A stretch of 64,000 nt of DNA from Toxoplasma gondii ME49 (lineage: Eukaryota > Apicomplexa > Conoidasida > Eucoccidiorida > Sarcocystidae), in assembly GCF_000006565.2 (NCBI RefSeq), contig NC_031479.1, positions 5,358,289 to 5,422,288 of the forward strand, in the 5' to 3' direction. A model generated the notes under the pieces. That model ran no database searches. It had not been told where the DNA came from and worked only from the letters and a program-made list of their open reading frames with translations. Of the stretch, positions 37,680 through 50,000 are shown piece after piece. Both the position numbers and the translations under genes were made by a program. Each line of letters begins with the position of its first letter. Within the stretch, counting starts at the first letter, position 1.

Positions 37680-39389
37680 TTACAGTTTTTTAGCAGGGGG
37701 AGGAGGCGGCGGGATATGGGTCACAGGAATATCAGCACACACGTTTTTGTACGCGGTCTCGTAGCACGTGTAGGGGACTTCAGTTACTTCAGTTTTGAAG
37801 CAGGTTCCAACCCGGTCGACGTTGATTGTCTCACATTTGATCACCAGATCCTTCCGGGAGCAAGGGTACTCTTCGTCCCGTTCAACAACGGCTGAGCACT
37901 TGGCCATTTCGTAAGAGGGGATGTGAAGGCACTTCTCTTCGGTTGTTTGCTCTGGGCATGGGAAGTCTACCTCCTTCTCTACCTCCTTCAGGCATGGCTC
38001 GGCAATAATTTCTGGGAAGTCACTGCAGACTTCCTGAAATTCCCGTCTCGGGCATTCGAACGAGACGCTCTTGAGAAGGGTGGTTGCACAGACAGATTTC
38101 TTGGGTTTTTTCACTTCGTAGCAGTTTTCTGTGAAGTCGTGCTTCACGCACTCAAAGCTCTCCACCTTCTTTTCAAAGTTGTATCCCTGCTTCTTGATTT
38201 TTTTAGGAACAGTCTCACACACCTCTTGCGCGACCTGAGATTCGCAAGGCACCTCGACGTCCTTAGTGACTGGTCGAGAGCACATCTGGGGAACCACTAA
38301 TTCCTCCATGACGCACTGGCTATCAGGTACCTTCTGGTGGCAAATCTGCGGAGCCTTCTTTGCCACTTTCCTGGTGCACACCTTCGGCACCATTGCCATA
38401 ACTTCTTCCTCGCAAGGAAGCTGTTGGATCTCTTCAGTATCTACTTCAACAAGGTAGCAGCCTCCTTTCTTGCTCGGACCCAGTCTGCGGAGCTTTTTGC
38501 TAGGTGTGGGGCACCGTTCGATCTTCGCCTTCCCCGGAACTCGCTTGGCGCATGTTTTGACCACCCGGTGAGGCTTCATTTCGCTACAGTCATACGTTTC
38601 TTCTACCAGAATGTCCTTTTCACATGGAACGTCAATCATCTTGAACGTTTCAACGCATTTTTGTTCCCACTTTGACACGGGACACGGGTACTGCTCCTCG
38701 GACAAAATCGACTTGCGACACTGCCCCTTCTTGGTGTGCAACTTCACTGAACACACCTTCTCCTGCAGGGTGTCCTCATAATCGTACGCGACCGGAACCT
38801 CGACCTCGCGGGTGCACACTGAATTGATATTCTTCATTTCTACATCACAGACAGTAGCAGTCTCGCTGCTCCAGCATTCGTATTCTTGGACATACGGCTG
38901 TGTGTCGTAGCAAGTATCAGGAACGAGCTTGGAGTCGATCTCACATCGCGGGACGGCGATTTCCTTAGAGCATGTGCTAGGGACCTTCTCTTTTATCTTT
39001 TGGCGGCACATTTGTGCTACTGTCAGTGGGATCTGCGAGCACAGCGTTTGAGTTGTAGCCTTCGGACAATCGTAGGAAACCTCCTGCTTCACGAGGCGAT
39101 GGCACACATCATCAACCATGACCTGAACGGGTTTGCAAACCTCCTCCATGGCTGGCTGTGGGCAGTTGTAAGGCCTGGAGATGGACTCCTTCTTCAAGCA
39201 TGCCCTCTCGACACTGTAAGGCACCTGAAAACATTCCGTCTGTGTATGCAGGGGCAACAGCTCTTTTGCAGGAGGTGGCGGTGGCGGTGGCGGCACACCA
39301 ACTGACAACTTCTTGTCCTTTGGCCCTGCGCTGGCGCTTTGGACGAGAAGCGCAACGGCTGCAATAGTCGGCAATAAACGAAACCCCAT
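37680..39389 (-). CDS. secreted cysteine-repeat protein, novel-looking 32-residue repeats
   Basis: A single uninterrupted exon of 569 residues starts at ATG 39,389. MGFRLLPTIAAVALLVQSASA is a signal peptide, followed by a lysine-rich patch and a run of eight prolines then AKELL. The rest is about 15-16 tandem repeats with cysteine spacing C-X10-C-X11-C-X8 (32 residues per unit, ~44 cysteines in all), typically with VPY-C, EYP-C or VP-C before the middle cysteines. The protein ends with a run of six prolines and AKKL, mirroring the N-terminus. A stretch around residues ~270-340 departs from the pattern, and two units have lost one cysteine. There is no membrane anchor. The architecture suggests an extracellular disulfide-stabilised structural protein. 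The spacing differs from the COWP-type oocyst wall repeats I know, so the wall role is inferred from context. Confidence 0.85.
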   Translation of the reverse strand: MGFRLLPTIAAVALLVQSASAGPKDKKLSVGVPPPPPPPPAKELLPLHTQTECFQVPYSVERACLKKESISRPYNCPQPAMEEVCKPVQVMVDDVCHRLVKQEVSYDCPKATTQTLCSQIPLTVAQMCRQKIKEKVPSTCSKEIAVPRCEIDSKLVPDTCYDTQPYVQEYECWSSETATVCDVEMKNINSVCTREVEVPVAYDYEDTLQEKVCSVKLHTKKGQCRKSILSEEQYPCPVSKWEQKCVETFKMIDVPCEKDILVEETYDCSEMKPHRVVKTCAKRVPGKAKIERCPTPSKKLRRLGPSKKGGCYLVEVDTEEIQQLPCEEEVMAMVPKVCTRKVAKKAPQICHQKVPDSQCVMEELVVPQMCSRPVTKDVEVPCESQVAQEVCETVPKKIKKQGYNFEKKVESFECVKHDFTENCYEVKKPKKSVCATTLLKSVSFECPRREFQEVCSDFPEIIAEPCLKEVEKEVDFPCPEQTTEEKCLHIPSYEMAKCSAVVERDEEYPCSRKDLVIKCETINVDRVGTCFKTEVTEVPYTCYETAYKNVCADIPVTHIPPPPPPAKKL

Positions 39390-41327
39390 TGTAAATGACT
39401 CCAATCACGAAATGCAGCAGCTGGAAGCGTAGATCAGAGAAAAAACATAACAGAACATGAAATTGTGATGCACCGATGCGTTAACCCCTACCCAGGAGCA
39501 CGACGGCTGGTCAGGAGGGACCCGAAGGCGGCCGTGCTCGCGCCAGCGTTGCCCCTACCTGTCGAGCACAAGATTCCATCCTGGCTGATCGACGATATCA
39601 CCTTCGACAGATACTGCATCTCTTCACATGGAAAGAACAATGAGCAGCACCCTAAAAATCATAACGATAAACCAACCGGCTCGCCGCGGCTACAAACCGA
39701 GAAGAGTGGTTGCAGCAACTTGTTGTGGCCGTAAGACGCTCGAGAGTTAGAGTTCATTGATACTCACGATGAGGACAACACCGCTGGCGTTGATGCCGTA
39801 CCTGAGTTCCATGGATCACGTGTTCTGCTAAAATGTCCATCTCACCTGAGCAAAACCCCGCAGCAGTCTTCGGAGGCACGTGTCTAGGTCACAAGACTGT
39901 CACTGGTCCGTGAATGACAAATACTTCTAGGTGAAGTTGATAAACGCTAAGTCATTGCCACCAATAATGCCGTTGGCACGGCCTGCCCCCATTGTGTGTA
40001 TCTCATTGGTTCAAACACGCATATACGTGGCGGAACGCATCAAGAGCTAAGCAAATCTAGTTCAGGCGCTTCTCGAAAAGCTGCGCGAGTCGTTCTTGTC
40101 TACGGCAAGACTTGTGCAGGTAGTAAGTGTTTCAATCATCTTTCAAACACACTGCTAGTCAACTGAACACACCTGAACTTCCGAAAATAAGTACGCGCTT
40201 CCCGAACATCCTGAAAAGCGCAATCGTGATATCCTTACACCTCACTCCGAACTCGGCGCCTTCATGCGCTCCGACAAATCTCTTCTAATGGATGCCACCC
40301 TTTGGTAGGTTCACACTTTGCTCTCCAGTGTGCGGCGGTTTGCCGTACGCGTGTTCAACCACAAGACTACCAATATAGAAAGTGAGTGTCAGTCCTCTAG
40401 ACAGCAGCAAGCGCTTCTCCAGTACTACTATAAAGGCAGACTGGATGTAACAGCGTGCCGGCGTTTCAGAATATTTGACTCAACTAGTCCTGGTGCCCCT
40501 CAGTTGACAGGATGGCCTCAGTTTTTGCACGACTTTGCCATGCACACAGACTTCTTTGTTAGTTCCTTTTCGTTCCAATGCTGCATCAGCATTCCCCAGG
40601 GTCAGAAGACGTCCAATAATAATCTTGATGCAACGACGAACACTCTCGGTTCGTAGTGCCGGAAAACGACCATGTCGTGGTCTCTCCACAACAAAATCAG
40701 GTTATACCTGCTTCACTGTATAACAGACGGGAGGTCACACGCTTTGCCAAGACTAGTCTTTTGCACTGTTTCTCGGTAGTTAGCCGTCTTTCTCCTGTCT
40801 CTTCTGTGCCTTCCCTCTCCAATTCCGGACCCGCACTTTGCCTTTTTCAAAAAACAAACTGGGTTCCGAGGCGGAATCATTTTCGTATGCCTCTGTTAGA
40901 TTGTAGCCTTCCCACTTCCCCGTCGAGTTTTCCCCTTGTTTTTTGCTGTAACCCTCTGGCTCGTCCCACTCCGTCACTTCACTTTTTCTTGCGACATCCT
41001 GTGGCAAAGCTACACTCTCGCTGGTGTCCCCCTCGCTCTGACCAAACTCCCCGAAATATTTTTCCCCCTGATACTTTGTCCTGGGCTGGCGGTGGCCACT
41101 AACTGCTCTGGTGTCATCTGCACCCTTGTCAGTTGCAGTGCTTTCGACTGTCCACGATGGGAGAGCGAGTGACACTGTGTCAGTGACTGGATCGTGTCTC
41201 TCCCCCAGACGTTTTCTATCCCAGCCAAAATTTCGGTCGTCAAAGGGCAGCGCTTCCAACGGCACTCCTCCCGCTGTTAAAACGCCGGGTTCCGTTTCCC
41301 TGTGGCGACTAAGAGAAAACTCCGCAG
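39390..41327. other. spacer upstream of the cysteine-repeat gene
   Basis: It contains the promoter side of the cysteine-repeat gene and the 3' side of the PPR gene. A 210-codon minus-strand frame (40,780-41,412) overlaps the last PPR exon in another frame and is not supported by splice phase. Nothing else is convincing. Confidence 0.55.
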
Positions 41328-44300
41328 TTAAGCCCCGACCCTCTGAAGAAAACGGAACAGAATGCGAAAATGCGAGGAAAAGTTCACCATCGAATCGGTT
41401 CTTCCATCCCACGTTCTTAGAGACGCGTACGTATCCTCGTGCTGGAGGGCATGCGCCACCAGTGCAGCTTCTTCAGAAATAAACTGACGCAGACGGTATA
41501 CAATCGTATAACTTCCAAAGACGTGACCTGGCAAGGAGTCTCTTCACTGACAGGTCTAGTAGCTATCGCTTGAACCTGCCAGCAGAAGAACGCGTGCAAA
41601 CACGGTGTTTACACGCACATAAAAACAGGCAGACACGCAGACAGGTTTGTCCGTCTTTGACTGACTTTTCTGCATCTTCAAAGACTGTTTTGGATTCAAC
41701 ATGTCACGAAGCGGAAATTCTGCGCGATGGAAGAAACAGGGAAATTGTTTGGCCTCTTAGTGCAGCTCCGTACTCACCTGTTCGCGGACTGAAAAGTGGG
41801 TGCGAATTGAGTGTCTCAGCAGCGCCAAGTCCAGCCGCGGCAAGCGCTCCCGGCTGTACGGACGCTTGGACGTCTGCCGCGACTGCTGCAAGAGCGGCGA
41901 TTTCTGCTTCCCGGGACTCGTGCTGTTCACTTGAGTCCAATCCCTTGAGCAGCGTCTTGCCGCTCCAGTTCGGGGCCACTACAGAGACTTGCGACCGCGA
42001 GTATTCACCACCATTTCCGGAACCGAGCGCCTGCCTCCCCCTTTCTCCGTCATCTAGGCAATCTAAGGAATCTGAGAGAAGCGGGAAGCGCTCGCTCGCA
42101 GAAAGGCGGCCACTGTTCTGATCTTTCAGGCGCTCTTCAATCATCACAAATTGAGCTGTGCGAGGTAGGAGAGGATCGACTGCGTTGCCGATCCACAGCG
42201 CGCCCAGGTCGTGAAGACATAAAAGATGCTCTTCGCCGACACCCTGACAAAACCAGCAGCACCGACAGCTTGAAGAGGCCGCGCTAAACAGTACATACAC
42301 GGTGAAATCTGTGCCAGATGTTAAAATTATCCTTCCTCATCACTGGCGACAGAACTCGAATTCCCCAATCGAACACAGCCACATGCTTAGCACAGCATCG
42401 ATCACATTGTTGCACGTGCTGCATGTGCCGCATACGGACGTTTAGGTGGGAAACAATGCACTCACAAAACGCGCGCTAATGTCCAGAGCGCCCTCTAAGT
42501 GCCCAGACGAATGCATCACGAAGTGTCGATCTTTCAGACTTGCACAGATGCGAGTCTACATTTGTAACAACAGACATACAGAAGCGCGCTTTTTTACTCA
42601 ATGCGAAAAGTGTGTACACGCGTCAAGGGACTCCTACGCCCCTCTCTGGAGAGCGGTTCCCCCGGGTGTTTTGAGAGAAACACAGTCACGCCAGTCAGAC
42701 ACGCAGCTCACCTGGTCGCGAAGACTAGCGTTTTTCCGAGCTATCCACCGCTGTCTGCGGTTCCGCACGAGAGCAGCCAGAAGCCACGCTGCACGAAGCA
42801 GCTTCCGCGTATTGTCTGGGTGCGGTTCTGCTTTCAGGGCCGCGAGCTCCATGTACGAGGTCAGGATGCGCTGAACAGACAACCGAAGCGAGGGGATCCA
42901 TATTTTTACAAAGCCTTGTGGATTTTAAGCAGACAAGAAGTGACAACGAATTCCTGCCATCAGACAGCGACTCTTTCAAAACATTTCCACGCGTTCACGC
43001 ACACTAGAACAATGCACGTCTCGCCCCAGTAAGAAATACCACGAACCTCACAAGCTATCTTCACATCCACATACATCCATATTTACGCAAAAGGGTGGGT
43101 CCTTCCAAGAGATTGCAGAAAAAAAAACTCTCTTCTCGAGATACTCTGAGCAAATCGCGAACATGGAGAAAATGGAAAGACAAACAGTGCCCCCGTGTGT
43201 CGCTCACCTCGTTGTACCTCACAAGTGTCGGGTGAACTTTCGACGCCTTCATCAGATTCAGCACCTCCCAAGCCTGAGAATAAACACGACGCCAATGGCA
43301 CATATGCATACATGTGTAACCGATACATCTGCACAGACAAAAACGCGTCCATATAGGAATATATGTGGAGGGGTTACATCGGCGTAGATTCATACACGAT
43401 ACCTCTTCCTCACGCTGATGGACACAAGTGTGTATGCGCCTGCAGGTTTGCACAACCTCTGACTCGGTTTGCCGCATGTGTTTCGGGGAACCCGGCACAA
43501 TGCACTCTGTGTTCGCTTTAGGAATGCAACATGTATCCGCAATAACTCCATATACGTGGATAGTAAAAAGCTTCAGTCAGCGTGACTCAAAACTATCCAC
43601 CCGATGTAGCGGCAGCCTCTGCATGCGCACAATCACGCCCAGTTGGGGCGGCTGGAGTTTTCAAGGTTGGCTTTTGCTTTTGCAGATCTGCCGCCGAACT
43701 TCACAGGTGGTCATGGCATCCCCATCCTGTTTCTATCCTGCGTCTCACCTGGGCATTGTCGTGTCGCGAAGACAAAAGCACGCCGTACAGGTGGAGGGTG
43801 AAGGAAACCTCATCGGGACGCAAACGCGCCGCCCTGCAAAAGGCGAGGGAGCGAGGCAGCTCGGACACACCGCCGGCGAAACAAGCGAATGAACTGACGT
43901 TTCCAGAGAGACCGGGAAAACAGGATACGAACTGAAAGAGCCACGATCGACAAACACTTCCCTCACATGCCCATTCACGGACGCATGCACGAAGACACCT
44001 TTCCCGCAAAAAACCAAAGAAACAAACACACACACACACACACGTATGTCCCCTTCCGCGAGGCTACGCAGAAGCGACACCGGGACGCACACCAACAAAT
44101 ATATATTATATATATATATATATATGGAAATGGACGCAACACACGCACGAATCCTTTGTCGTGTCTCGTAGTGTGCGAAGCGTGACGAAGGAAAAAACGG
44201 TCGACACGGTGTCAGCCTTCCCATCTAGGCTGTGCAGAAGCGAGAATTGAAAGTACGATCCGAAAAGGTTCGAAGCGGAGCCTCAAAGCGTCCGCGAGCA

Positions 44301-47008
44301 CCTCACACTGGCCAACTGGGGTCGAGAAACGACATCCCTGTCACAGATGTTTCCGCTCCTCTGTGTGTCCACGGTCTCTGTGTCTCTGCACGTTCCTTGG
44401 GAACCGTTTCTTCCCAAAATCTCACACTCTCGGCGCACTCACAGCAGCACACGAAAACGCAGCCCGTTTCCTCGGCTGCTCCCCACCAGCTCCAAGGATC
44501 CAAGCACCAACTCACGGCGCCCACACATCAAGACTCTCTCGAGGGGCCGTGAGGCCGCGAGCGCGCGTTGAGACGTCTCCAGTCTCTGAGGTTTGATTCT
44601 GCAAACCAGCCGCTGTCTCTCGATTCCAAGCGACAGACGACACATGCATGCATCCGCAGACACGCGTAAAACATCACTTAACTTGGAAAACAAGGTCGCA
44701 GAAACACACGTCCCAGCAATCTTCTGCAAATACCTGTGAATGTGAAAATGACCGCATGTGGACAAACACCGTAGGAGCACACGACACACGTACACACATC
44801 TGACCTACGGGAAATGGGCGCTGTCGGAGATTCTACGAAGAGCCACGCTGCACGCTTTTCTCCGAGCGGACAAGCGTTTGAAAAGAAAACTGTGGAATTT
44901 GTGTCTTCTTCGCGAGCACAAGGTGCCGCACGAGGGCTCGCGTGTGTGGTGTACATCCAGCGCAGATTCGTGCACAACAGGGTTTGGGAAAGGCCATGCA
45001 AGCAGACGCCGGGTGCGCCAACATTTTTCGACACTCCTGCGCGTTCCCCCGCCTCTTGTCCACAACCGACACACAGAAAACCGGTCTCTTCGCTCTTTCG
45101 CCATTCCACACTCTTCGCTGGAGTCGCATCCCAGCTGGTCACCTGGAATAGACAGACCTCCCATGGCTGGTAAAATCGTAGCTGGACCACCGAAAACAGC
45201 TCGACAAGAATACGCGCCCTCACCGGACACACGCTGCAACCGAAGCTGACCAGCTTGTAGAGACACACCAAATTTCAATTCTCGATAGAGGAGGCGCGGG
45301 ACGCCGCGCAGACACTGTACACTTCAACCGATTTGCCTTCTCCGGGAATCTCTCCGCAAAAACGCGCACCCCGTTGTCGTTGAAGAGATATCCACGACAC
45401 CACAGCTCGCGGCACACACACACACGCGCATGCGCGGATGCCTATACTCCACGAAACGTTTCATCTCCACCGTCCTGGGGTGGGAGACAGTCCTCTCTCC
45501 CGAGAGGCTTTGAAACCCGTCCTGTGCGCTCACTCCATTTCAGCCATTGCGTGCTCGAAGTCTCGGAACTTCTTCTTCCGCAACGCGTTCCAAATCCGTT
45601 TGTGAAGAGCGTTTTTCTTCTGCTGAACGACGGCGGCAAGAGTTCCTGTCTCCCGCGCAGCCGGCGCGACGCTGTACGTTCGCTCGCGCTTCTTCCCCAC
45701 GGGTGAAACGACCGCCTCGCCCTTGGGTGTCTCCGCGCGAAGCTCGCGCGCCGTGACCACCGATGATGCCGGAGACAGGGTCCTCCTGTCTCCTTGCTCG
45801 GCCGCCTCCACCTCCTCTTTCGCATCCCGCTCCTGAGGCACTTCTCGCTCTGCCTCGGTGGGGACGTGGGCAGGTCGTTCGGCCTGATGGTGATACGTTT
45901 CTTCGCGTTTGCGGCAGCGGGTCGTGTGAGCCTCAGTGGCTTCTTCGGAAGGTGCGTCAGCGGGTGCAATCAAGACGGGAGGCAGGGAAAAGTAGTGCCG
46001 GTCTGCGCGACCACCAAAGTGGGGACTGTCTCCGTCGCCTCCCGGCGCGTGCGGCTCCTGGGGGTGTAGGTACATCGTGGGGATCATCACGCGTTCCCGG
46101 GGGGACAGCGTCTCGAACTCTTCCTTCTGAAGGTTCTGCCTGCGCTCGCGCTCGCTCTCCTCAATCATTTGCGCCCTAAAAGTTTCCCAGTCGTCGTTGT
46201 CCGAGGCCGCGACTCGCGGAAAATAGGTCGTCTTCAGCTCCTGTCTGAGGCGTTCAAACGTCGTCTGCTGGCGCCGGTGTCTCTCGAAGGACAGCGAGGG
46301 CGAGAGCGCCGGAGAAGACGGGCCGCGGGGCGACGGGCCGCGGGGCGACGGAGACAGCCGCGGCGAAGCCCCCGCGGGCGACGGAGACAGCCGCGGCGCG
46401 CGGACGCGGAGATCCGACGGCTGCAGAGCCCGGGCATGTCGGTAGTTCGACGGCGCCGTCGCGTACCTGGGGCGTCCCTGTCTCCCCGACGAGAAATGCA
46501 TCGCCTGCCCGCGGCCTTCGAGAGAAGAAGCCGGAGAAACGGGGCGAGAAGCAAGCCCCGAGACGAGCACCGGAACCCCCAGAGCCGCCGCGCCCGTCGC
46601 GCCCGTCGCGCCGCTCGGCGGCCGCGGCAGAGAGTAGGGCGAGAGAGAGGCCCGCGGCGAGAAGGGCGACGGAGACACTCCCGGGACCGACGGAGACACC
46701 GAGGCCGGGGAGACTGTGGGAGCCGCCGGGGAGACGTCGACCGGGAAAGAAGGCGACGCGTGGTTCGCGGGAGACGGTGTGCTGTTCTGACAGCTGCGCG
46801 TCGAAGGCGGAACTTGCGACGAACAAGAGACACCTGAAGAGACATGCGACGAAACGACGGAGCAGCGCGTTCGCCGCGGGCGCTCCGAGTCCCGTGAGGC
46901 CCGGCCGAGGGCCATCACTTCCGGGGAACTCATCGCCGCCACGAGAGTCGGGGAAAAGCACCGACAGTTGCAACATCGGCGCAGACACCGGAAGCGCAGA
47001 CGCCCCAT
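41328..47008 (-). CDS. pentatricopeptide-repeat (PPR) protein, probably mitochondrial
   Basis: PPR proteins bind organelle RNA. The first exon, 47008-45534, begins MGRLRFRCLRRCCNCRC, rich in Arg and lacking acid like a mitochondrial presequence, then passes through a long Ser/Pro-rich low-complexity region. Further exons: 45233-45143 (reads RARILVELFSVVQLRFYQPW), 44723-44664 (tentative), 43931-43749 (ends RLRPDEVSFTLHLYGVLL, PPR-like), 43273-43208 (AWEVLNLMKASKVHPTLVRY, a canonical PPR helix pair), 42870-42712 (continues the helical array), 42243-41778 (acidic/Ala-rich) and 41527-41328 with the stop. Phases of these exons agree and give about 900 residues. The region between 45.1 and 43.9 kb may hold additional exons that I could not fix. 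Subcellular location is inferred from the N-terminus only. Confidence 0.65.
44027..44126. repeat. CA and TA microsatellites in the PPR gene
   Basis: A (CA)n tract at about 44,027-44,043 and a (TA)n tract at about 44,099-44,126, both in an intron just upstream of a PPR exon. Confidence 0.85.
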
Positions 47009-50000
47009 CTGGAGGAGTGAGCGGGCGAAGCAGGGGAGTTGACGCTTCGAGTGTGCCAGACGAGGCCTCAAACAGGCGACTGTCAGTTCCGAGAAATAAC
47101 TTCTGTGGTGACTGAGGTCAAACGCCCTCCTTCATCGGGCAAGATACACACGCCTTACAAAATGATGTAAAGGCATGCATGACGCGCTTAACCATACATA
47201 TATATATATATATAGATATAGGTGGATATGGATATTTGACGGGTGAATGTAGAGCTCAGATCGTCGAAAAGAGTTCGTCCCTGCACGGGTTGTTTCACAA
47301 CGTCTCAGGGCGAGTGTCGAGATCAAAGTCTGGGCCTTCCGACTGAAAAAAGTGAAGTTCCGGTGCTACCTCATTACCTCGGTGTCGCCGACAGCAGAAA
47401 CTGTGTCTCTCCACAGCGCTGTGTGTGGAGATGTATCTCTGGAAGTTTCCCAGATATCCAGAATTGCCCAGTTGCCGGTGTGAGAACTCTAAAGCGCATA
47501 CAGCGAATCCACAGCTGTCTTCCCTCCTGCTTGCTTGCGCTTGTCTACACAGCACGTACAGTGGGCGCACAAACCACAAGAGTGACTCTGGTCGAGTCAT
47601 ACATGTGTCTATTCGGTGAGGCTTCACTGTTCTTGTCAGCAGAACGCGCAACCGTCGGGCGTCTCTAATGCGAGCTCCGAGGCAGGGGAGGACCCGCGCA
47701 AGAACGCGATTTCGCACCAGAACGGGCAAAAAGCGGAAAAATTGTGACGAAGAAGAGGCGTTACGTCGTCCCGGCAGGCGTAGAGACTCTGTGGGAGAAG
47801 CTCAGTGCAGCGGGAGGGAAACACCGTCAAAAAACACCGAACGGAGACGTCGGTGCGGCCGCGAAGGAATTTGGCACACCGTTCTCAACGAGAAGCTGGC
47901 GTTTCCTGTCTGCAGTACTCTGACACAAAATCCCGCAAAGAAAAGAGATTTTCAACGGTGCCACTTGGGGGCCGAGTTTCTTGCCTGTCGCACAGCAAAA
48001 GGTAGAGGGAACAGCCAGCGACGGGGTTTGAGAGGGAGGCTGCCTCCACAGACATTTTAATGATGGACGAAGAGACCGGGAAGGCATCAAAAAGCAGACG
48101 CACGAGACGGCACGTACACAGGAGCAAACAAGAAGCACAGTTTCACCATTTCCGCTTTCGAAAATCTGGAAACCCCCGCGAAACCCAGGAAACACTGACT
48201 GGGTTCCGCGTTCGCGCGACAGAGCATGCAAGGCCGCGTGAGTTGTTTTTGCGCTAGATGGAGAAAAGACGAGAGCGGATACGGCCTGTGCTGGAAAACA
48301 CAACAGGGAAACGAATGCGTTTCGTGGGCTTCTCGAAGGAGAACATAATGGGGTTTTTCAGCTTAGATTGGAGCGTTTGCCCCTTTTTCGCGGACGACTC
48401 GCCGTCATGTAGCGCATGACACTGCAAACAGAACGAAAGCGGAGACGAGACAGCTGTCGGCGTCAAACAGGAGAAAAACGCACGGGTTGTCGAAGATGGA
48501 TTTATCCAAACGATCTGTAGTGCTTGCAGTGACCGGCACGGTGTTGACGGGTCCTCGAATCCTCTCGAAAAGACGCCGGAAAGAAGTGGAAAATTGCTAC
48601 TCCATTGTCCGAACGTGCCTGGTGAATCCTTTTAAAACAAGACACCGATGCGCACTCGCTGCAGATTCACTTGTACGAGCACACGTTCACGCATACGCGG
48701 TAACTTAACATGTCTTTTCGGGAGAAACGGACTCATCACCACACCACAGACAACGTGGATCTAGGGACAATATATATATATATATATATATATAAATGTA
48801 AGGGTGCATGTATACCCAGAAACATAATATTCAACCGTATATTTGAACATGCACGCATGTGCACACAAGTACATTTGTATGAATATATATATATATATAT
48901 ATATGGCTACGTGTAAATGAATCCTCCGTCCTGGTTGGGTCGATTTGTGGCGGGTTTTGTCTGTCACAAACACCGAACAGGCAGAATCATGCGTCTGGAC
49001 ATATATGTGAGTACGTCAGGTGAGTGTGTCTTGATGGACAGTTTCTTTTTCTCTTCTCACTGCATGGGACGACGACTTCCAACGATGATATTCTCTGGCT
49101 TCTTTTCTCTTTTCCACTGTGCCGGCAATTCACCCAGCTGACCCCCCGGGTCACGGAGGCCGAGCCTTTCCGAACATTCGTAGATCCCTGCTATCCGGAA
49201 AGAATCTAGAAGTTGTCAGTGGAGCTCCTCGTTCCTCGCGTAACAGCTTTCTCTGTAGTTGTATTTAGTACAGTGTAGCCATTGTCTGCATTAAAGCCTT
49301 CGGGGGTGTCTGGTGAAACTAGCGACCATGATTAGGACGATCGTTCTCACGGGCGACGGCGTAACAAGCCTTCTGTATAGGTCGTATCCTCTGTGCAAAC
49401 CTCAACAAATGTCTACAGTGTTTCAGCAAATCTTTGTACAAACCATTGTCCCACATTTTTCATGTTGAAACATTCCTTATCTACCGACCTCAACCGCGAC
49501 CTCGATTGTTCCGACGCCTAGGCTGGCCACATAAACCAACAACCCCATGCCAAGGAAGGCAGCCCGCGTTAATGCACGCTTGCAGTAGTTTTCAGGCTGT
49601 CACGTCACTTTTAGGTCACGGCAAGTGCTGATGGAAAGCTCACGTGCGGCAAGTTTCTTGCCGTCGAAACTCGTGGACAGCCAAAAGCCTCATGCAAGGA
49701 ACTGATGCGAACACCTGCTTCTGTGTCGAGAACTCATTTTACACTCAACTTCCACATCGACTCTCAGTTGAGTGCGCCACATGTTTTGCATGCGATGATA
49801 TAGAACAATCGGAACTATCGTGCAGTAACAACATATCCGTTTCACGCACTTGCAAGTGCCTGGAATTGAACAAAGGGCAAACAAGCGAAAAGCAACAATG
49901 ACAGACAGGCACGATCCACATCGCGTTCCCATGAATCCCTCCCAGAGCCCCTCAAGCTCGAGAACGCTGGACAAAAAAATCTCTGGGAATCTTCAAATCG

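Noticed and set aside
40780..41412. 210-codon minus-strand frame at the 3' end of the PPR gene
   Set aside because: Splice phase from the preceding exon selects a different frame ending at 41,328; this frame would overlap it and lacks its own start signal.
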